Assembly: GCA_003533785.1 (NCBI GenBank)
Contig: DQCR01000068.1
Span: 1 to 15,826, forward strand
Source: Flavobacteriaceae bacterium
GTDB taxonomy: Bacteria; Bacteroidota; Bacteroidia; Flavobacteriales; Flavobacteriaceae
Length of the DNA: 15,826 nucleotides
Direction of reading: 5' to 3'
Shown piece by piece: positions 6,095 to 13,362 of the stretch. The notes under the pieces were generated by a model, which saw nothing but the letters and a program-made list of their open reading frames with translations, was not told the origin of the DNA and ran no database searches. Made by a program: the position numbers and the translations under genes. Each line of letters opens with the position of its first letter. Position 1 is the first letter of the stretch.

Positions 6095-6102
6095 CAAATA
6101 TA
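6095..6102 (-). promoter_or_regulatory. -7 promoter element TATATTTG of tatA
   Basis: Read on the minus strand, TATATTTG is an exact TAnnTTTG match ending 10 bases before the tatA ATG. It lies just after the terminator that closes the upstream M1 peptidase gene, so an independent promoter is expected here. No TTG is present at the standard -33 distance. Confidence 0.5.
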
Positions 6103-6107
6103 CCAAG

Positions 6108-6142
6108 AAAAACAGCCCTGAGGATGACTCGAGGCTGTTTTT
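6108..6142 (-). terminator. Terminator after the M1 peptidase gene, symmetric
   Basis: A ten-base-pair stem, AAAAACAGCC (6108-6117) with GGCTGTTTTT (6133-6142), has extra GAG/CTC pairing inside and ends in T residues on both strands. It starts four bases after the stop codon of the M1 peptidase gene and lies upstream of tatA. Its symmetry means that it could also stop transcription from the other direction. Confidence 0.8.
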
Positions 6143-6145
6143 AAA

Positions 6146-8452
6146 TTATCCTTTAATCTCTGATTTAAACCGATCAAACTCAGACTCTACAGTGTCCTGT
6201 GGCCAAGAATTGTTACTGGTATCGATATCAGCAGTCTCAGCATCAGGATCCACCTCGATTCCTATAAGCTCTTTATTCGTTGCCAAAACTTTACGGACAA
6301 CCGCATCATTTTTACGCCAAATCTGAACGGGGTAGGTCATGCGCTCTTTGCTTCCATCGGCGTAGCTGTATTCCACAATCAATGGCATGACGAGTCCACC
6401 TGGTTTTTCAAACTCTATTTCGTAAAAATATTTAGGTGCTTTAGCATCGGATCGATCCACTTCCGGATTATTTTCAGCAATATAGTCTCGCAATGATTTT
6501 GAGTTTTCCAGCGGTGATCCTTCTGCCATACTCGGGTCGAATGAGTCGGAATTTTCTGCCACCATATACATCATATGCTCAGGTAGATCTTCGAGTGTCA
6601 TATTGTATTGTTCCAGCAAATCATAGACCTCTTTTCCGGGTTCAGACGAAACATGGTATTTTTTGACTTCACCCACCCCGATGTCAACATAATCGGTTGA
6701 ATAAAACCATCCTCTCCAAAACCAATCCAAATCCACCGCTGAGGCATCTTCCATAGTTCTAAAGAAATCTTCAGGAGTCGGGTGCTTAAACATCCACCGC
6801 TGAGCGTAGGTTTTGAAAGCGTAATCGAAAAGTTCTTCCCCCATAACGGTCTCTCTTAATATATTGAGTGCTGTTGCAGGCTTTGCATAAGCATTGGGAC
6901 CAAGTTGGAATACATTTTCTGCATTGGACATGATAGGTGAAATAATGCTTTGATCACCCGACATATAAGGAATTATTTTAGAGGGTTCCCCCCGGCGTGA
7001 AGGATAATTTTCAAGCGGTCGAATCGCCTCTGGGAAATTAGCTCCGAACTCCTGTTCGGTGAGGTATTGCATAAATGTATCTAGGCCTTCGTCCATCCAT
7101 CCCCACTGTCGCTCGTCGGAATTTACAATCATGGGGAAATAATTGTGGCCCACTTCATGGATGATTACACTTATCATTCCAAACTTGGTGCGATCTGAAT
7201 AAGTGCCGTCTTCTTCGGGTCGGCCATAATTCCAACAGATCATTGGGTATTCCATTCCTTGATTTCTAGCATGTACCGATACCGCCTTGGGATAAGGATA
7301 ATTGAAAGTATATCTTGAATAAGTGTCCAATGTCTGGGCTACGGCTACAGTAGAATAGTCTTCCCACAGGGGATTTCCCTCTTTTGGATACAAGGATACC
7401 GCCATCACTTTTCGCGGGCCTACTTGAACAGCCATCATATCCCAGATAAATTTTCTTGAACTGGCAAAAGCAAAATCACGAACATTATCGGCCACAAAAC
7501 GCCACGTCTTTTTCTTATCAGAAAACTGAGTCTCTTTAGCAATGGCTTCGTCCTCGGAAACAATAATTATAGGGGTATCAAATGTATTCTGAGCCGTTTT
7601 GTAACGCTTGAACTCTTCGCGAGACAATACTTCTTTGGGGTTTTGTAGCTGCCCTGTAGCTTCTACTACATGATCGGATGGAACTGTTAGGTTGACTTCA
7701 TAATTACCAAAGTTGAGGGCAAACTCACCATTACCCCAAAATTGATAATTCTGCCAGCCTTCAACGTCATTATACACTGCCATTCTAGGGAAGAATTGAG
7801 CAATGACATATGCTCTATTTCCGTCTTCGGGAAAATACTCGTAGCCCGAACGGGCTCTATTGGTGACGTGATTATTGATTTTATACCACCATTTAATGGA
7901 AAAACTATATTGCCCTCCCGGAGGAATGGGGCTCGGTAGATCTACTCGCATCATGGTTTGATTGATCACATAAGAAAGTGGCTTGCCATTAGTAGTTTTA
8001 ACCGATTCAATGTGAAATCCCCCATCAAAGGGCTCGTCCATATAATTTTTTACAAATGTTGACGCTCGGGTTAAGGGCTGAAATCCAGTGCCATTTTTTT
8101 CCAGAGCAGGAGCTTCTTTTTGACGAATATTCTGATCCAATTGGACCCATAAATAAGGTAAAGCGTCTGGAGAGTTGTTGCTGTAGGTGATTGTCTCTTC
8201 CCCATATAATTTGGTATTACGGTCATCCAATTCCAGGTCCATTACATAATCTACCTGCTGTTGGTAGTAAGAATCGCCTGGGGCCCCTGACGCGGTTCGG
8301 TATCTATTGGGGGTAGAAAACTCTTCATACAACTGTTTGAATTTGTTGTTGTTTAGATGTCCACCTTCTCTTTCTGTTGGAGTGTCTTGACTCCACAGAA
8401 TAAATGAAAAAAAAGTTAATAAACTCGTTTGTAGGTAGGTTAGTGTTCTCAT
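6146..8452 (-). CDS. M1-family (gluzincin) metallopeptidase, exported
   Basis: A 768-residue zinc peptidase related to aminopeptidase N. A signal peptide (about 1-21, ending ILWSQ) exports it. The N-terminal beta domain (about 65-300) is followed by the catalytic domain. The exopeptidase region appears as GMEYP (about 399-403), a variant of the GAMEN motif. The zinc site is HEVGH (432-436), and the third ligand E455 lies in GWMDEGLDTF, with the 18-residue spacing of the family. The last 200 residues are less conserved, and no type IX secretion C-terminal domain is recognised. I therefore infer a periplasmic or outer-membrane-associated enzyme that trims peptides. A well-formed promoter directly precedes it. 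The DUF6702 gene and two carboxypeptidase-regulatory-domain genes lie upstream on the same strand. Confidence 0.92.
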   Translation of the reverse strand: MRTLTYLQTSLLTFFSFILWSQDTPTEREGGHLNNNKFKQLYEEFSTPNRYRTASGAPGDSYYQQQVDYVMDLELDDRNTKLYGEETITYSNNSPDALPYLWVQLDQNIRQKEAPALEKNGTGFQPLTRASTFVKNYMDEPFDGGFHIESVKTTNGKPLSYVINQTMMRVDLPSPIPPGGQYSFSIKWWYKINNHVTNRARSGYEYFPEDGNRAYVIAQFFPRMAVYNDVEGWQNYQFWGNGEFALNFGNYEVNLTVPSDHVVEATGQLQNPKEVLSREEFKRYKTAQNTFDTPIIIVSEDEAIAKETQFSDKKKTWRFVADNVRDFAFASSRKFIWDMMAVQVGPRKVMAVSLYPKEGNPLWEDYSTVAVAQTLDTYSRYTFNYPYPKAVSVHARNQGMEYPMICWNYGRPEEDGTYSDRTKFGMISVIIHEVGHNYFPMIVNSDERQWGWMDEGLDTFMQYLTEQEFGANFPEAIRPLENYPSRRGEPSKIIPYMSGDQSIISPIMSNAENVFQLGPNAYAKPATALNILRETVMGEELFDYAFKTYAQRWMFKHPTPEDFFRTMEDASAVDLDWFWRGWFYSTDYVDIGVGEVKKYHVSSEPGKEVYDLLEQYNMTLEDLPEHMMYMVAENSDSFDPSMAEGSPLENSKSLRDYIAENNPEVDRSDAKAPKYFYEIEFEKPGGLVMPLIVEYSYADGSKERMTYPVQIWRKNDAVVRKVLATNKELIGIEVDPDAETADIDTSNNSWPQDTVESEFDRFKSEIKG

Positions 8453-8469
8453 AATCTGGATTTTGCTAT

Positions 8470-8498
8470 CAAATTTAATATTTTAAGTATATTTTCAA
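8470..8498 (-). promoter_or_regulatory. Promoter of the M1 peptidase gene (TTG - 18 bases - TAAATTTG)
   Basis: On the minus strand, TTG (8498-8496) is separated by 18 bases from TAAATTTG (8477-8470). This fits the Bacteroidota housekeeping promoter, TTG and TAnnTTTG with about 17-23 bases between. The predicted start of transcription leaves a leader of roughly ten bases before the ATG at 8452. It is the best promoter in the window. Confidence 0.6.
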
Positions 8499-8512
8499 TG
8501 GACAAACCCAAT

Positions 8513-9019
8513 TTATTGGTCGCTTAAAAGTATAGAGTAACGACGGTTTTGTCCATCAAACAAATAGCTTTTTAGATAGGAACCGTTTTTAAAGTGAACG
8601 ACGTTCTGCTGGCTAGGAAATTGTTTCAAAAAAAGCTGATACTCCATATCAACCTTTTCCACTGCTTCTGGAAGAGGAACACTGATGAAAATTCGACTCA
8701 GATCATCCTGATATTTTTTACCCAAATAGCTAATAGGTATCGGATTGTTGAAATAGGAAAGGGCAAGAACCTCATTCAAATACAGTACGAGCAAAGAGTC
8801 GACCGATTGATGGTCGGGATCCAATTGAATGCGGCTATCTGTTCTTGACTGAAGTACGGTTTCCAAATCATCTGTAAAAAGCTGCAGTGTGAGTTGTATT
8901 TCACCAGATTGCTGTTTCCATTCCATTTGAAGGGACGAAATGTAAACTTCATGGATATCAAAGGACGTAAAGAGAATCATAAAACAAGAAGCCCATAAAA
9001 ACAATAGTCTATTTTTCAT
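8513..9019 (-). CDS. DUF6702-family exported protein
   Basis: A 168-residue protein with an N-terminal signal sequence (MKNRLLFLWASCFMILF, with cleavage near FTS). The mature part begins FDIHEVYISSLQMEW and contains IQLTLQLFTDDLETVLQ. The His near the mature N-terminus and the K/Q-x-F-T-D-D-L-E motif are typical of DUF6702 proteins of Flavobacteriia. The C-terminal half is beta-rich (RIFISVPLPEAVEKVDMEYQ, FKNGSYLKSYLFDGQNRRYS, partly quoted). The function is unknown, and it is probably periplasmic. Its ATG lies within the end of the upstream gene, an 11-base overlap, so the two are coupled. Confidence 0.75.
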   Translation of the reverse strand: MKNRLLFLWASCFMILFTSFDIHEVYISSLQMEWKQQSGEIQLTLQLFTDDLETVLQSRTDSRIQLDPDHQSVDSLLVLYLNEVLALSYFNNPIPISYLGKKYQDDLSRIFISVPLPEAVEKVDMEYQLFLKQFPSQQNVVHFKNGSYLKSYLFDGQNRRYSILLSDQ

Positions 9020-9842
9020 TTAAAGATTTTGAATTATTCTCGCCCCCAATAACAGACGCATGAGTTTCAAGATAAGAGAGCACCTGCTCGTGATTTTTTT
9101 TTCGAAAAGCGTCATCTATGGGATAATTTTCTTGGGCTCCGGTTATAAATTCATAGACCGCAGGTTCCTCTATCAAATAATTATTCATAAGAAATTGGAC
9201 GCCGTAAAATTTAATTATTTGATAGGTGGTCTCGAACCGAGCTTCCCATTGTCTTTTTTTCTTTAAGTTTTTGTAATAACCCGAAAAATGCTTGTAGGCA
9301 GCCTCTATATTAATCCCTCCTGATAAAGGCAACAAAAGCGTATTGAGCAGTAGAGTTTTTTTGGACACGATCTTTTCTTCTCGTTTCCCCCCGTAGCCAG
9401 GTATATTTAAGGAATAAAAATTGACTGGATCTTTAATTTCAGGGTTTGTTAGATCGCGACTGACGTCTCCCGTAAGATTGTAGGCGCGAACCACTACTTC
9501 CTCTAATTGGTTGACAAAAGGTTCAAGATAGACAGTGAGTTCTGACGCTTCAAAAAGAGAGCGCTCAATGGGTATCACTTTGGGCTTAAATTGAACTGCT
9601 GAGAACAAAATGACGTCACCAGGAGAAACAACTACTTCAAATTCGCCATCGGCATTGGTAATAGACGCTATCCCTTTGGTTTTATTGAGTATGTGAATGC
9701 CACTAACTGATAAGGAATCATTCACCACTTTTCCAGATAGTTCTTTAAACTCTTGAGACCAAAGTAGTGAACTACTAAGATAAAAGAGTACAATCCCTAG
9801 AAGGGAGCTGCTATAACTGAGATAGATAGGCCTCGCTTTCAT
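9009..9842 (-). CDS. Carboxypeptidase-regulatory-like domain protein (second of a tandem pair)
   Basis: A 277-residue exported protein. After a signal peptide (about 1-29, ending LLWSQ) comes one carboxypeptidase-D regulatory-like beta sandwich (about 34-112), with LSGKVVNDSLSVSGIHILN, TKGIASITNADGEFEVVV and PGDVILFSAVQFKPKVI (each quoted in part). Then comes a stretch NQLEEVVVRAYNLTGD (about 111-126) that resembles the junction between this domain and the plug of SusC-type outer-membrane receptors. No barrel follows. Instead there are about 150 residues of an unassigned, charged, helical region. The first 32 bases overlap the end of the upstream paralogue. The domain usually serves as a beta-sandwich module in exported proteins of this phylum. 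Its actual role here is unknown. Confidence 0.8.
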   Translation of the reverse strand: MKARPIYLSYSSSLLGIVLFYLSSSLLWSQEFKELSGKVVNDSLSVSGIHILNKTKGIASITNADGEFEVVVSPGDVILFSAVQFKPKVIPIERSLFEASELTVYLEPFVNQLEEVVVRAYNLTGDVSRDLTNPEIKDPVNFYSLNIPGYGGKREEKIVSKKTLLLNTLLLPLSGGINIEAAYKHFSGYYKNLKKKRQWEARFETTYQIIKFYGVQFLMNNYLIEEPAVYEFITGAQENYPIDDAFRKKNHEQVLSYLETHASVIGGENNSKSLNEK

Positions 9843-10533
9843 TGATCAAATAGTCAATGAGTTCAAATTCTTTGCTTTTATTCATAAGGTCTTGTGGGGG
9901 CAGACGCTCATCAATATATTCCAAAAATCCAACCACTTGATCCTTTTCTAAAGACAAGGTATCGATGAAAAAACTGTCCTCAAATAAATAAGGCAGTACA
10001 CGGCTGGGGGTCAGATTTTTTCTTTCTTGAGCCGATTTCCCTTGAAGCAGTTTTACAGCTAGCTTAGCCACATTCACAAAGTTTATACCATTGGTTAAAC
10101 GAGGTTCATCCATCGCTGTATTCTGAATTTTGGTAGACTTATCCTGCTTGTAATCGTAACCTTTGAATTCTTCATTTTTAAGATCCATAAATTGTTCTGT
10201 GTCTTCCGGAGTAACTACGATCTCTTCCAAAGCCTGAACTTTCTCATTGACCGTTACAATCAAACGCTTGTTTTTCATAATCTCAGGGGTGATAGTAACC
10301 ACCCGTATGGTATACTGAACCGATGAAAAAATAAGCTCATCTCCCAGGGCTGCTTCAATTTCAAACCCCCCATTACTGTCCGTTATCGTGCTTCGTTGTG
10401 CAGTGTTATTGATTACATTGGCTGCAACTACATTCGCATTTCTATAAATTAATTTGCCTTGAATGTAGTCTCGCTTTTGAGCATTGACTCCAAAAAAAAA
10501 GAATAGTACGAGAAAGGAAATCCACTGCTTCAT
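9811..10533 (-). CDS. Carboxypeptidase-regulatory-like domain protein (first of a tandem pair)
   Basis: A 240-residue exported protein. A signal peptide (about 1-18, ending FGVNAQ) precedes one regulatory-like beta sandwich (about 24-105) with IQGKLIYRNANVVAANVIN, STITDSNGGFEIEA and LGDELIFSSVQY. LEEIVVTPED (about 107-116) again looks like the start of a SusC plug, but the rest is a helical region without a barrel. The order of elements matches the next gene, so the pair probably arose by duplication, with strong divergence after the shared domain. The gene lies 66 bases downstream of tRNA-Gly on the same strand, with no terminator seen between them. A TATCTTTA octamer only four bases before the ATG is too close to serve as its promoter. 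Confidence 0.8.
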   Translation of the reverse strand: MKQWISFLVLFFFFGVNAQKRDYIQGKLIYRNANVVAANVINNTAQRSTITDSNGGFEIEAALGDELIFSSVQYTIRVVTITPEIMKNKRLIVTVNEKVQALEEIVVTPEDTEQFMDLKNEEFKGYDYKQDKSTKIQNTAMDEPRLTNGINFVNVAKLAVKLLQGKSAQERKNLTPSRVLPYLFEDSFFIDTLSLEKDQVVGFLEYIDERLPPQDLMNKSKEFELIDYLINESEAYLSQL

Positions 10534-10599
10534 TTCTTAAAGATAGGCGCGGGAAAACAATTACGAAAAAAATGAGGGAAAATTTAAGAAAAGAATTTG

Positions 10600-10672
10600 A
10601 GCGGGAGACCGGGTTCGAACCGGCGACATTCAGCTTGGAAGGCTGACGCTCTACCAACTGAGCTACTCCCGC
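10600..10672 (-). tRNA. tRNA-Gly (anticodon TCC)
   Basis: The reverse complement gives a full cloverleaf. The acceptor stem is GCGGGAG/CTCCCGC, with the U discriminator expected for glycine. The D arm is AGCTCAGTTGGTAGAGC. The anticodon stem is TCAGC/GCTGA with loop CTTCCAA, anticodon TCC, reading GGA and GGG codons. The T loop is TTCGAAC. CCA is not encoded. A TATATTTG element lies just upstream. No terminator is visible downstream, so the transcript may continue into the carboxypeptidase-regulatory-domain genes and be processed. Confidence 0.95.
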
Positions 10673-10679
10673 ATGGGGC

Positions 10680-10687
10680 CAAATATA
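10680..10687 (-). promoter_or_regulatory. -7 promoter element TATATTTG of tRNA-Gly
   Basis: On the minus strand, TATATTTG matches TAnnTTTG exactly and ends seven bases before the tRNA 5' end, the distance expected for a start close to the mature end. The -33 TTG is not present. The short space to the divergent GNAT gene (38 bases) means that promoters for both must overlap. Confidence 0.5.
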
Positions 10688-10710
10688 TCATTTTTTTTTA
10701 TTTTGGAGGC

Positions 10711-11157
10711 GTGAAGTATACCATCCAAGAAGTCCTCGCTAAAGACACCATACCCATTCGACATCAAATGCTTCGGCAAGGACTACCTGTCTCCAGTTGT
10801 CATTTTGAAAAGGACAATGATCCCCAATCCCACCACTGGGCCGCCTTTATGGGATATCAAATGGTAGGAATCCTTTCGTCCATGGAAAATGAATGTGATG
10901 AATTTTTGGGTCAGCATGCATATCAGTTTAGAGGAATGGCGGTACTGGAAGCTTTTCAACGCCAAGGGATTGCGAGCCGACTCCTCGTTGAAGCCGAAGA
11001 ACAACTCCAAAAAAAACACCAGCCAGATTTATTTTGGCTGAACGCTCGAGTTCACGCTCAAAAGCTATATCAAATTCTTGGCTACTCCCCCGTGGGAAAA
11101 GAATTTAATATTCCAACGGCAGGTCCTCATATCCGATTTTATAAAAGCAACTCATGA
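10711..11157 (+). CDS. GNAT-family N-acetyltransferase
   Basis: A 148-residue acetyltransferase that moves the acetyl group from acetyl-CoA to an unknown amine. The N-terminal KYTIQEVLAKDTIPIRHQMLR strand-helix (quoted in part), with IRHQMLRQGLP, is typical of a Bacteroidota GNAT subgroup. Motif A with the CoA pyrophosphate loop is FRGMAVLEAFQRQGIASRLL (about 73-92; Q-x-x-G-x-A pattern). Motif B is WLNARVHAQKLYQILGYSPVG (about 109-129, quoted in part). The GTG start at 10711 is chosen because every codon upstream in this frame reads across the tRNA-Gly gene. GGAGG lies one base before the GTG, which is too close for normal Shine-Dalgarno pairing. The stop overlaps the ATG of the next gene (ATGA). 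Confidence 0.85.
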   Translation: MKYTIQEVLAKDTIPIRHQMLRQGLPVSSCHFEKDNDPQSHHWAAFMGYQMVGILSSMENECDEFLGQHAYQFRGMAVLEAFQRQGIASRLLVEAEEQLQKKHQPDLFWLNARVHAQKLYQILGYSPVGKEFNIPTAGPHIRFYKSNS

Positions 11158-11858
11158 TTTATAAAGTTTTCTTCTTATTTCTAATTGTTTGGTCGGCAGT
11201 GGGTCAGGAACAATCGTTTGATGAAGCTCAATTATTAGGAAAAAAAAACATGGCCCTAGAAGGGGCTGAATACCAACTTTTAAGCGAAGTCATTCAAGCT
11301 TTTGAAAAAATGAAAAAGGCAGCGTTATTGGTTGGAATTGACATTAAAGTGGTCTCTGGCTTTCGTTCCTATGAGCGTCAAAGAGCCATTTGGAATCGCA
11401 AATACAAAGCCAACAGACAGGCGGGGCTTTCTCCAGAAGAGAATATTCAAAAAATCATTGAATACTCTACCTTACCTGGAACCTCCAGACATCATTGGGG
11501 AACTGAAATTGATATCATCGATGGAACAATTGAATCTCAAGGTGATGTTCTGCTTGCAGAAAAATTTCACGAAGGAGGTCCTTATGAACCGCTCCATATT
11601 TGGCTGGAAGAAAATGCGGCAACCTTTGGATTTATTTGTGCGTATCCCGACCAACTCCAACGCACTGGATTTAATTACGAACCTTGGCACTACAGTTATG
11701 CTCCTTTATCTAGACCTTTATACCGTGCCTATTTGGATATCGACTTGAAAAGGGTACTAACAGATTCGGATTTGGAGGGCAGTAGCTATCTTACAAAACA
11801 TTTTTTGGACCGTTACAAGACCAGTCATATTATGGGAATCCATCCTGCACTCAAATAA
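11154..11858 (+). CDS. VanY-type D-alanyl-D-alanine carboxypeptidase, peptidase M15B family
   Basis: A 234-residue exported zinc peptidase that should remove or cut D-Ala at the end of peptidoglycan stem peptides. A signal peptide (about 1-17, ending WSAVGQ) leads to the M15 domain. VVSGFRSYERQRAIW (about 66-80) holds the substrate-binding arginine. SRHHWGTEIDI (111-121) fits S-x-H-x-x-G-x-x-x-D, with zinc ligands H113 and D120. EPWHY (176-180) provides the catalytic E176 and the third ligand H179. All catalytic residues are present. It is coupled to the GNAT gene by an ATGA overlap, and its last eight bases overlap the convergent UDG-family gene. A role in wall recycling is more likely than vancomycin resistance, because no van genes are nearby. 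Confidence 0.9.
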   Translation: MIYKVFFLFLIVWSAVGQEQSFDEAQLLGKKNMALEGAEYQLLSEVIQAFEKMKKAALLVGIDIKVVSGFRSYERQRAIWNRKYKANRQAGLSPEENIQKIIEYSTLPGTSRHHWGTEIDIIDGTIESQGDVLLAEKFHEGGPYEPLHIWLEENAATFGFICAYPDQLQRTGFNYEPWHYSYAPLSRPLYRAYLDIDLKRVLTDSDLEGSSYLTKHFLDRYKTSHIMGIHPALK

Positions 11859-12531
11859 CTGGCGGAAATACTTTTTGGTATTGTTGCACTCTAAAATCGA
11901 TAGTATTGAATTTTGGCTGAACAGCTTTTTGAGCTTTGTATGCATCCATAGCCCCTATTGCACGGTTGGCCGCTCCAGAAGGAGCCGTGAGTGAATAAGT
12001 ACGAATACGGCGTTGCTGAAAGGTAAACGAATGTTGTCGGGGTACAGCATCTTTTTCTAAAAAGAAATCCAATCCTTTTTTCTTTAGATAGCTTTTAAAA
12101 AAATATTCCGGACCATTTTTGCTTCCCCCTCCAGTAAATAATAGAGTAGTCACTTGCGGCACTTGATCCAAATAATAAAACAAATCACGAAGTTGAACCT
12201 CGCGCATTCCCAAGTCCGAGGCATCCACTTTTTCCCGATAACAGTGTGCTACGATTTCACAGATCCCAATGTTGTATAACCGAAGAAACTCTTTCCGTTG
12301 CTGAATGGCTAAGGATGTATTTTCATACTTTAGTCCCAGTCCGTATATGCGATCCAAAATGGGCCACAATTGACCATCGATACTCCCATAACAAAAAGAG
12401 ACATCCCCCTTCTTTAAACTTCCGATGGAAAAACGAGGAGGCGGTAGGGTTCCCACAATCAAATGCGTAGCTTCCTTGGGAAGAAAAGGTTCAAACGGGT
12501 GCATATGCAGCCACTTATTTTCTCCACTCAT
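11851..12531 (-). CDS. Uracil-DNA glycosylase superfamily protein
   Basis: A 226-residue protein of a Bacteroidota branch of the uracil-DNA glycosylase superfamily. The first motif is LIVGTLPPPRFSIGS (about 24-38), in the place of the G-x-D-P-x or G-x-N-P motif. FCYGSIDGQLWPIL (about 46-59) corresponds to the motif where a tyrosine and asparagine pocket recognises the base. A central strand is TTLLFTGGGSKNGPEYF. The C-terminal loop TYSLTAPSGAANRAIG (about 178-193) takes the position of the DNA-intercalating H/L-P-S motif. The usual catalytic Asp or Asn of motif 1 is not visible, so the base cut, if any, is uncertain. It is the last gene of a minus-strand cluster, 36 bases after yaaA, and overlaps the end of the VanY-type gene. 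Confidence 0.75.
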   Translation of the reverse strand: MSGENKWLHMHPFEPFLPKEATHLIVGTLPPPRFSIGSLKKGDVSFCYGSIDGQLWPILDRIYGLGLKYENTSLAIQQRKEFLRLYNIGICEIVAHCYREKVDASDLGMREVQLRDLFYYLDQVPQVTTLLFTGGGSKNGPEYFFKSYLKKKGLDFFLEKDAVPRQHSFTFQQRRIRTYSLTAPSGAANRAIGAMDAYKAQKAVQPKFNTIDFRVQQYQKVFPPVI

Positions 12532-12567
12532 GAGAATTTATTAAGGGATTTGGGGCCTATGGAAAAT

Positions 12568-13329
12568 CTATCGAACAAAAACAGGTTTCAAAGGATCTGA
12601 GGTGTTCGCTTCGCTATATTGATAGCCGCCCTCATCGAAGAGCAAAATTTCTTCTCTACTCTCACATTTATTTTTGACTAAATAACGTGCCATCATTCCT
12701 CTTGCCTTTTTGGCGAAAAAAGAAATTGTTTTGAGGGTACCGTTTTTGTAATCTTTGAATTGAGGGTGGAGCAATTGTCCCTTTAAGGATTGGGTATCAA
12801 TTGCAGCGAAATATTCGATACTGGCCAAGTTAACTACCCATTCATCTAGCTCCAATTCATCATTCAAATGCGAGCTGAGCTTGGGTTTCCAAAAAGCGAC
12901 TAAGTTTTTCTTATTCCCCACAGGGAATTTAGTTCCCATTTCCAATCGGTATGCTTGAATCAAGTCCATGGGTCTGAGAATACCGTACAAACCAGAAAGG
13001 ATGCGCACCCGATCCTGAAGGGCTTGGTAATGTTTGTTGTCGAGCGACTCTACATCCAATCCTTGATATACATCTCCGTCGAAGAAGAAAGCTGCGGGAC
13101 GGGCGTTCTCTTTCGAAAAAGGAAAGGAGAATTGATGATTTCGTTCAAAATTAAGCGATGCAAGGTCATCGGATATATCCATCAATTTGGATAGAGAACG
13201 AACGGATTTCTTTTGCAACAATTTGTTGATTTTAGTTGCTTCTTGTCCAAAAGCAATTTCGCTGTATTCATAGGTAGGGATCGGTCGATCCAGATTCATT
13301 GACTTGGCGGGAGAAAGAAGAATCTTCAT
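12568..13329 (-). CDS. yaaA: YaaA peroxide-stress protein (DUF328)
   Basis: A 253-residue YaaA homologue of standard length. Conserved blocks are seen in order: MKILLSPAKSM at the start, ENARPAAFFFDGDVYQGLD (about 74-92), RVRILSGLYGILRPMDLIQ (about 107-125), YRLEMGTKF (about 127-135) and ISFFAKKARGMMARYL near the C-terminus. In Escherichia coli, YaaA lowers free iron during hydrogen peroxide stress and thus limits damage to DNA and proteins. The fold binds DNA with a helix-hairpin-helix-like element. It is cytoplasmic. It starts 33 bases after rluD and ends 36 bases before the UDG-family gene, so one transcript is likely. Pairing with a repair-type protein fits an oxidative-damage role, which is inference. 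Confidence 0.93.
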   Translation of the reverse strand: MKILLSPAKSMNLDRPIPTYEYSEIAFGQEATKINKLLQKKSVRSLSKLMDISDDLASLNFERNHQFSFPFSKENARPAAFFFDGDVYQGLDVESLDNKHYQALQDRVRILSGLYGILRPMDLIQAYRLEMGTKFPVGNKKNLVAFWKPKLSSHLNDELELDEWVVNLASIEYFAAIDTQSLKGQLLHPQFKDYKNGTLKTISFFAKKARGMMARYLVKNKCESREEILLFDEGGYQYSEANTSDPLKPVFVR

Positions 13330-13362
13330 ATCGTTTTCTTCAAAGGTAAAACTTTCCTTGGC

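Noticed and set aside
10538..10545. TATCTTTA as promoter of the first carboxypeptidase-regulatory-domain gene
   Set aside because: It is only four bases from the ATG, so transcription would begin inside the gene, and it lacks the final G of the consensus.
10597..10710. Longer N-terminus for the GNAT protein
   Set aside because: The extra codons are a translation through the tRNA-Gly gene and its promoter. The family-like protein begins at the GTG at 10711.
11154..11858. Vancomycin-resistance function for the VanY-type gene
   Set aside because: No vanH, vanA/B, vanX or regulator genes are nearby. The D-Ala-D-Ala ligase in the window is an ordinary Ddl.
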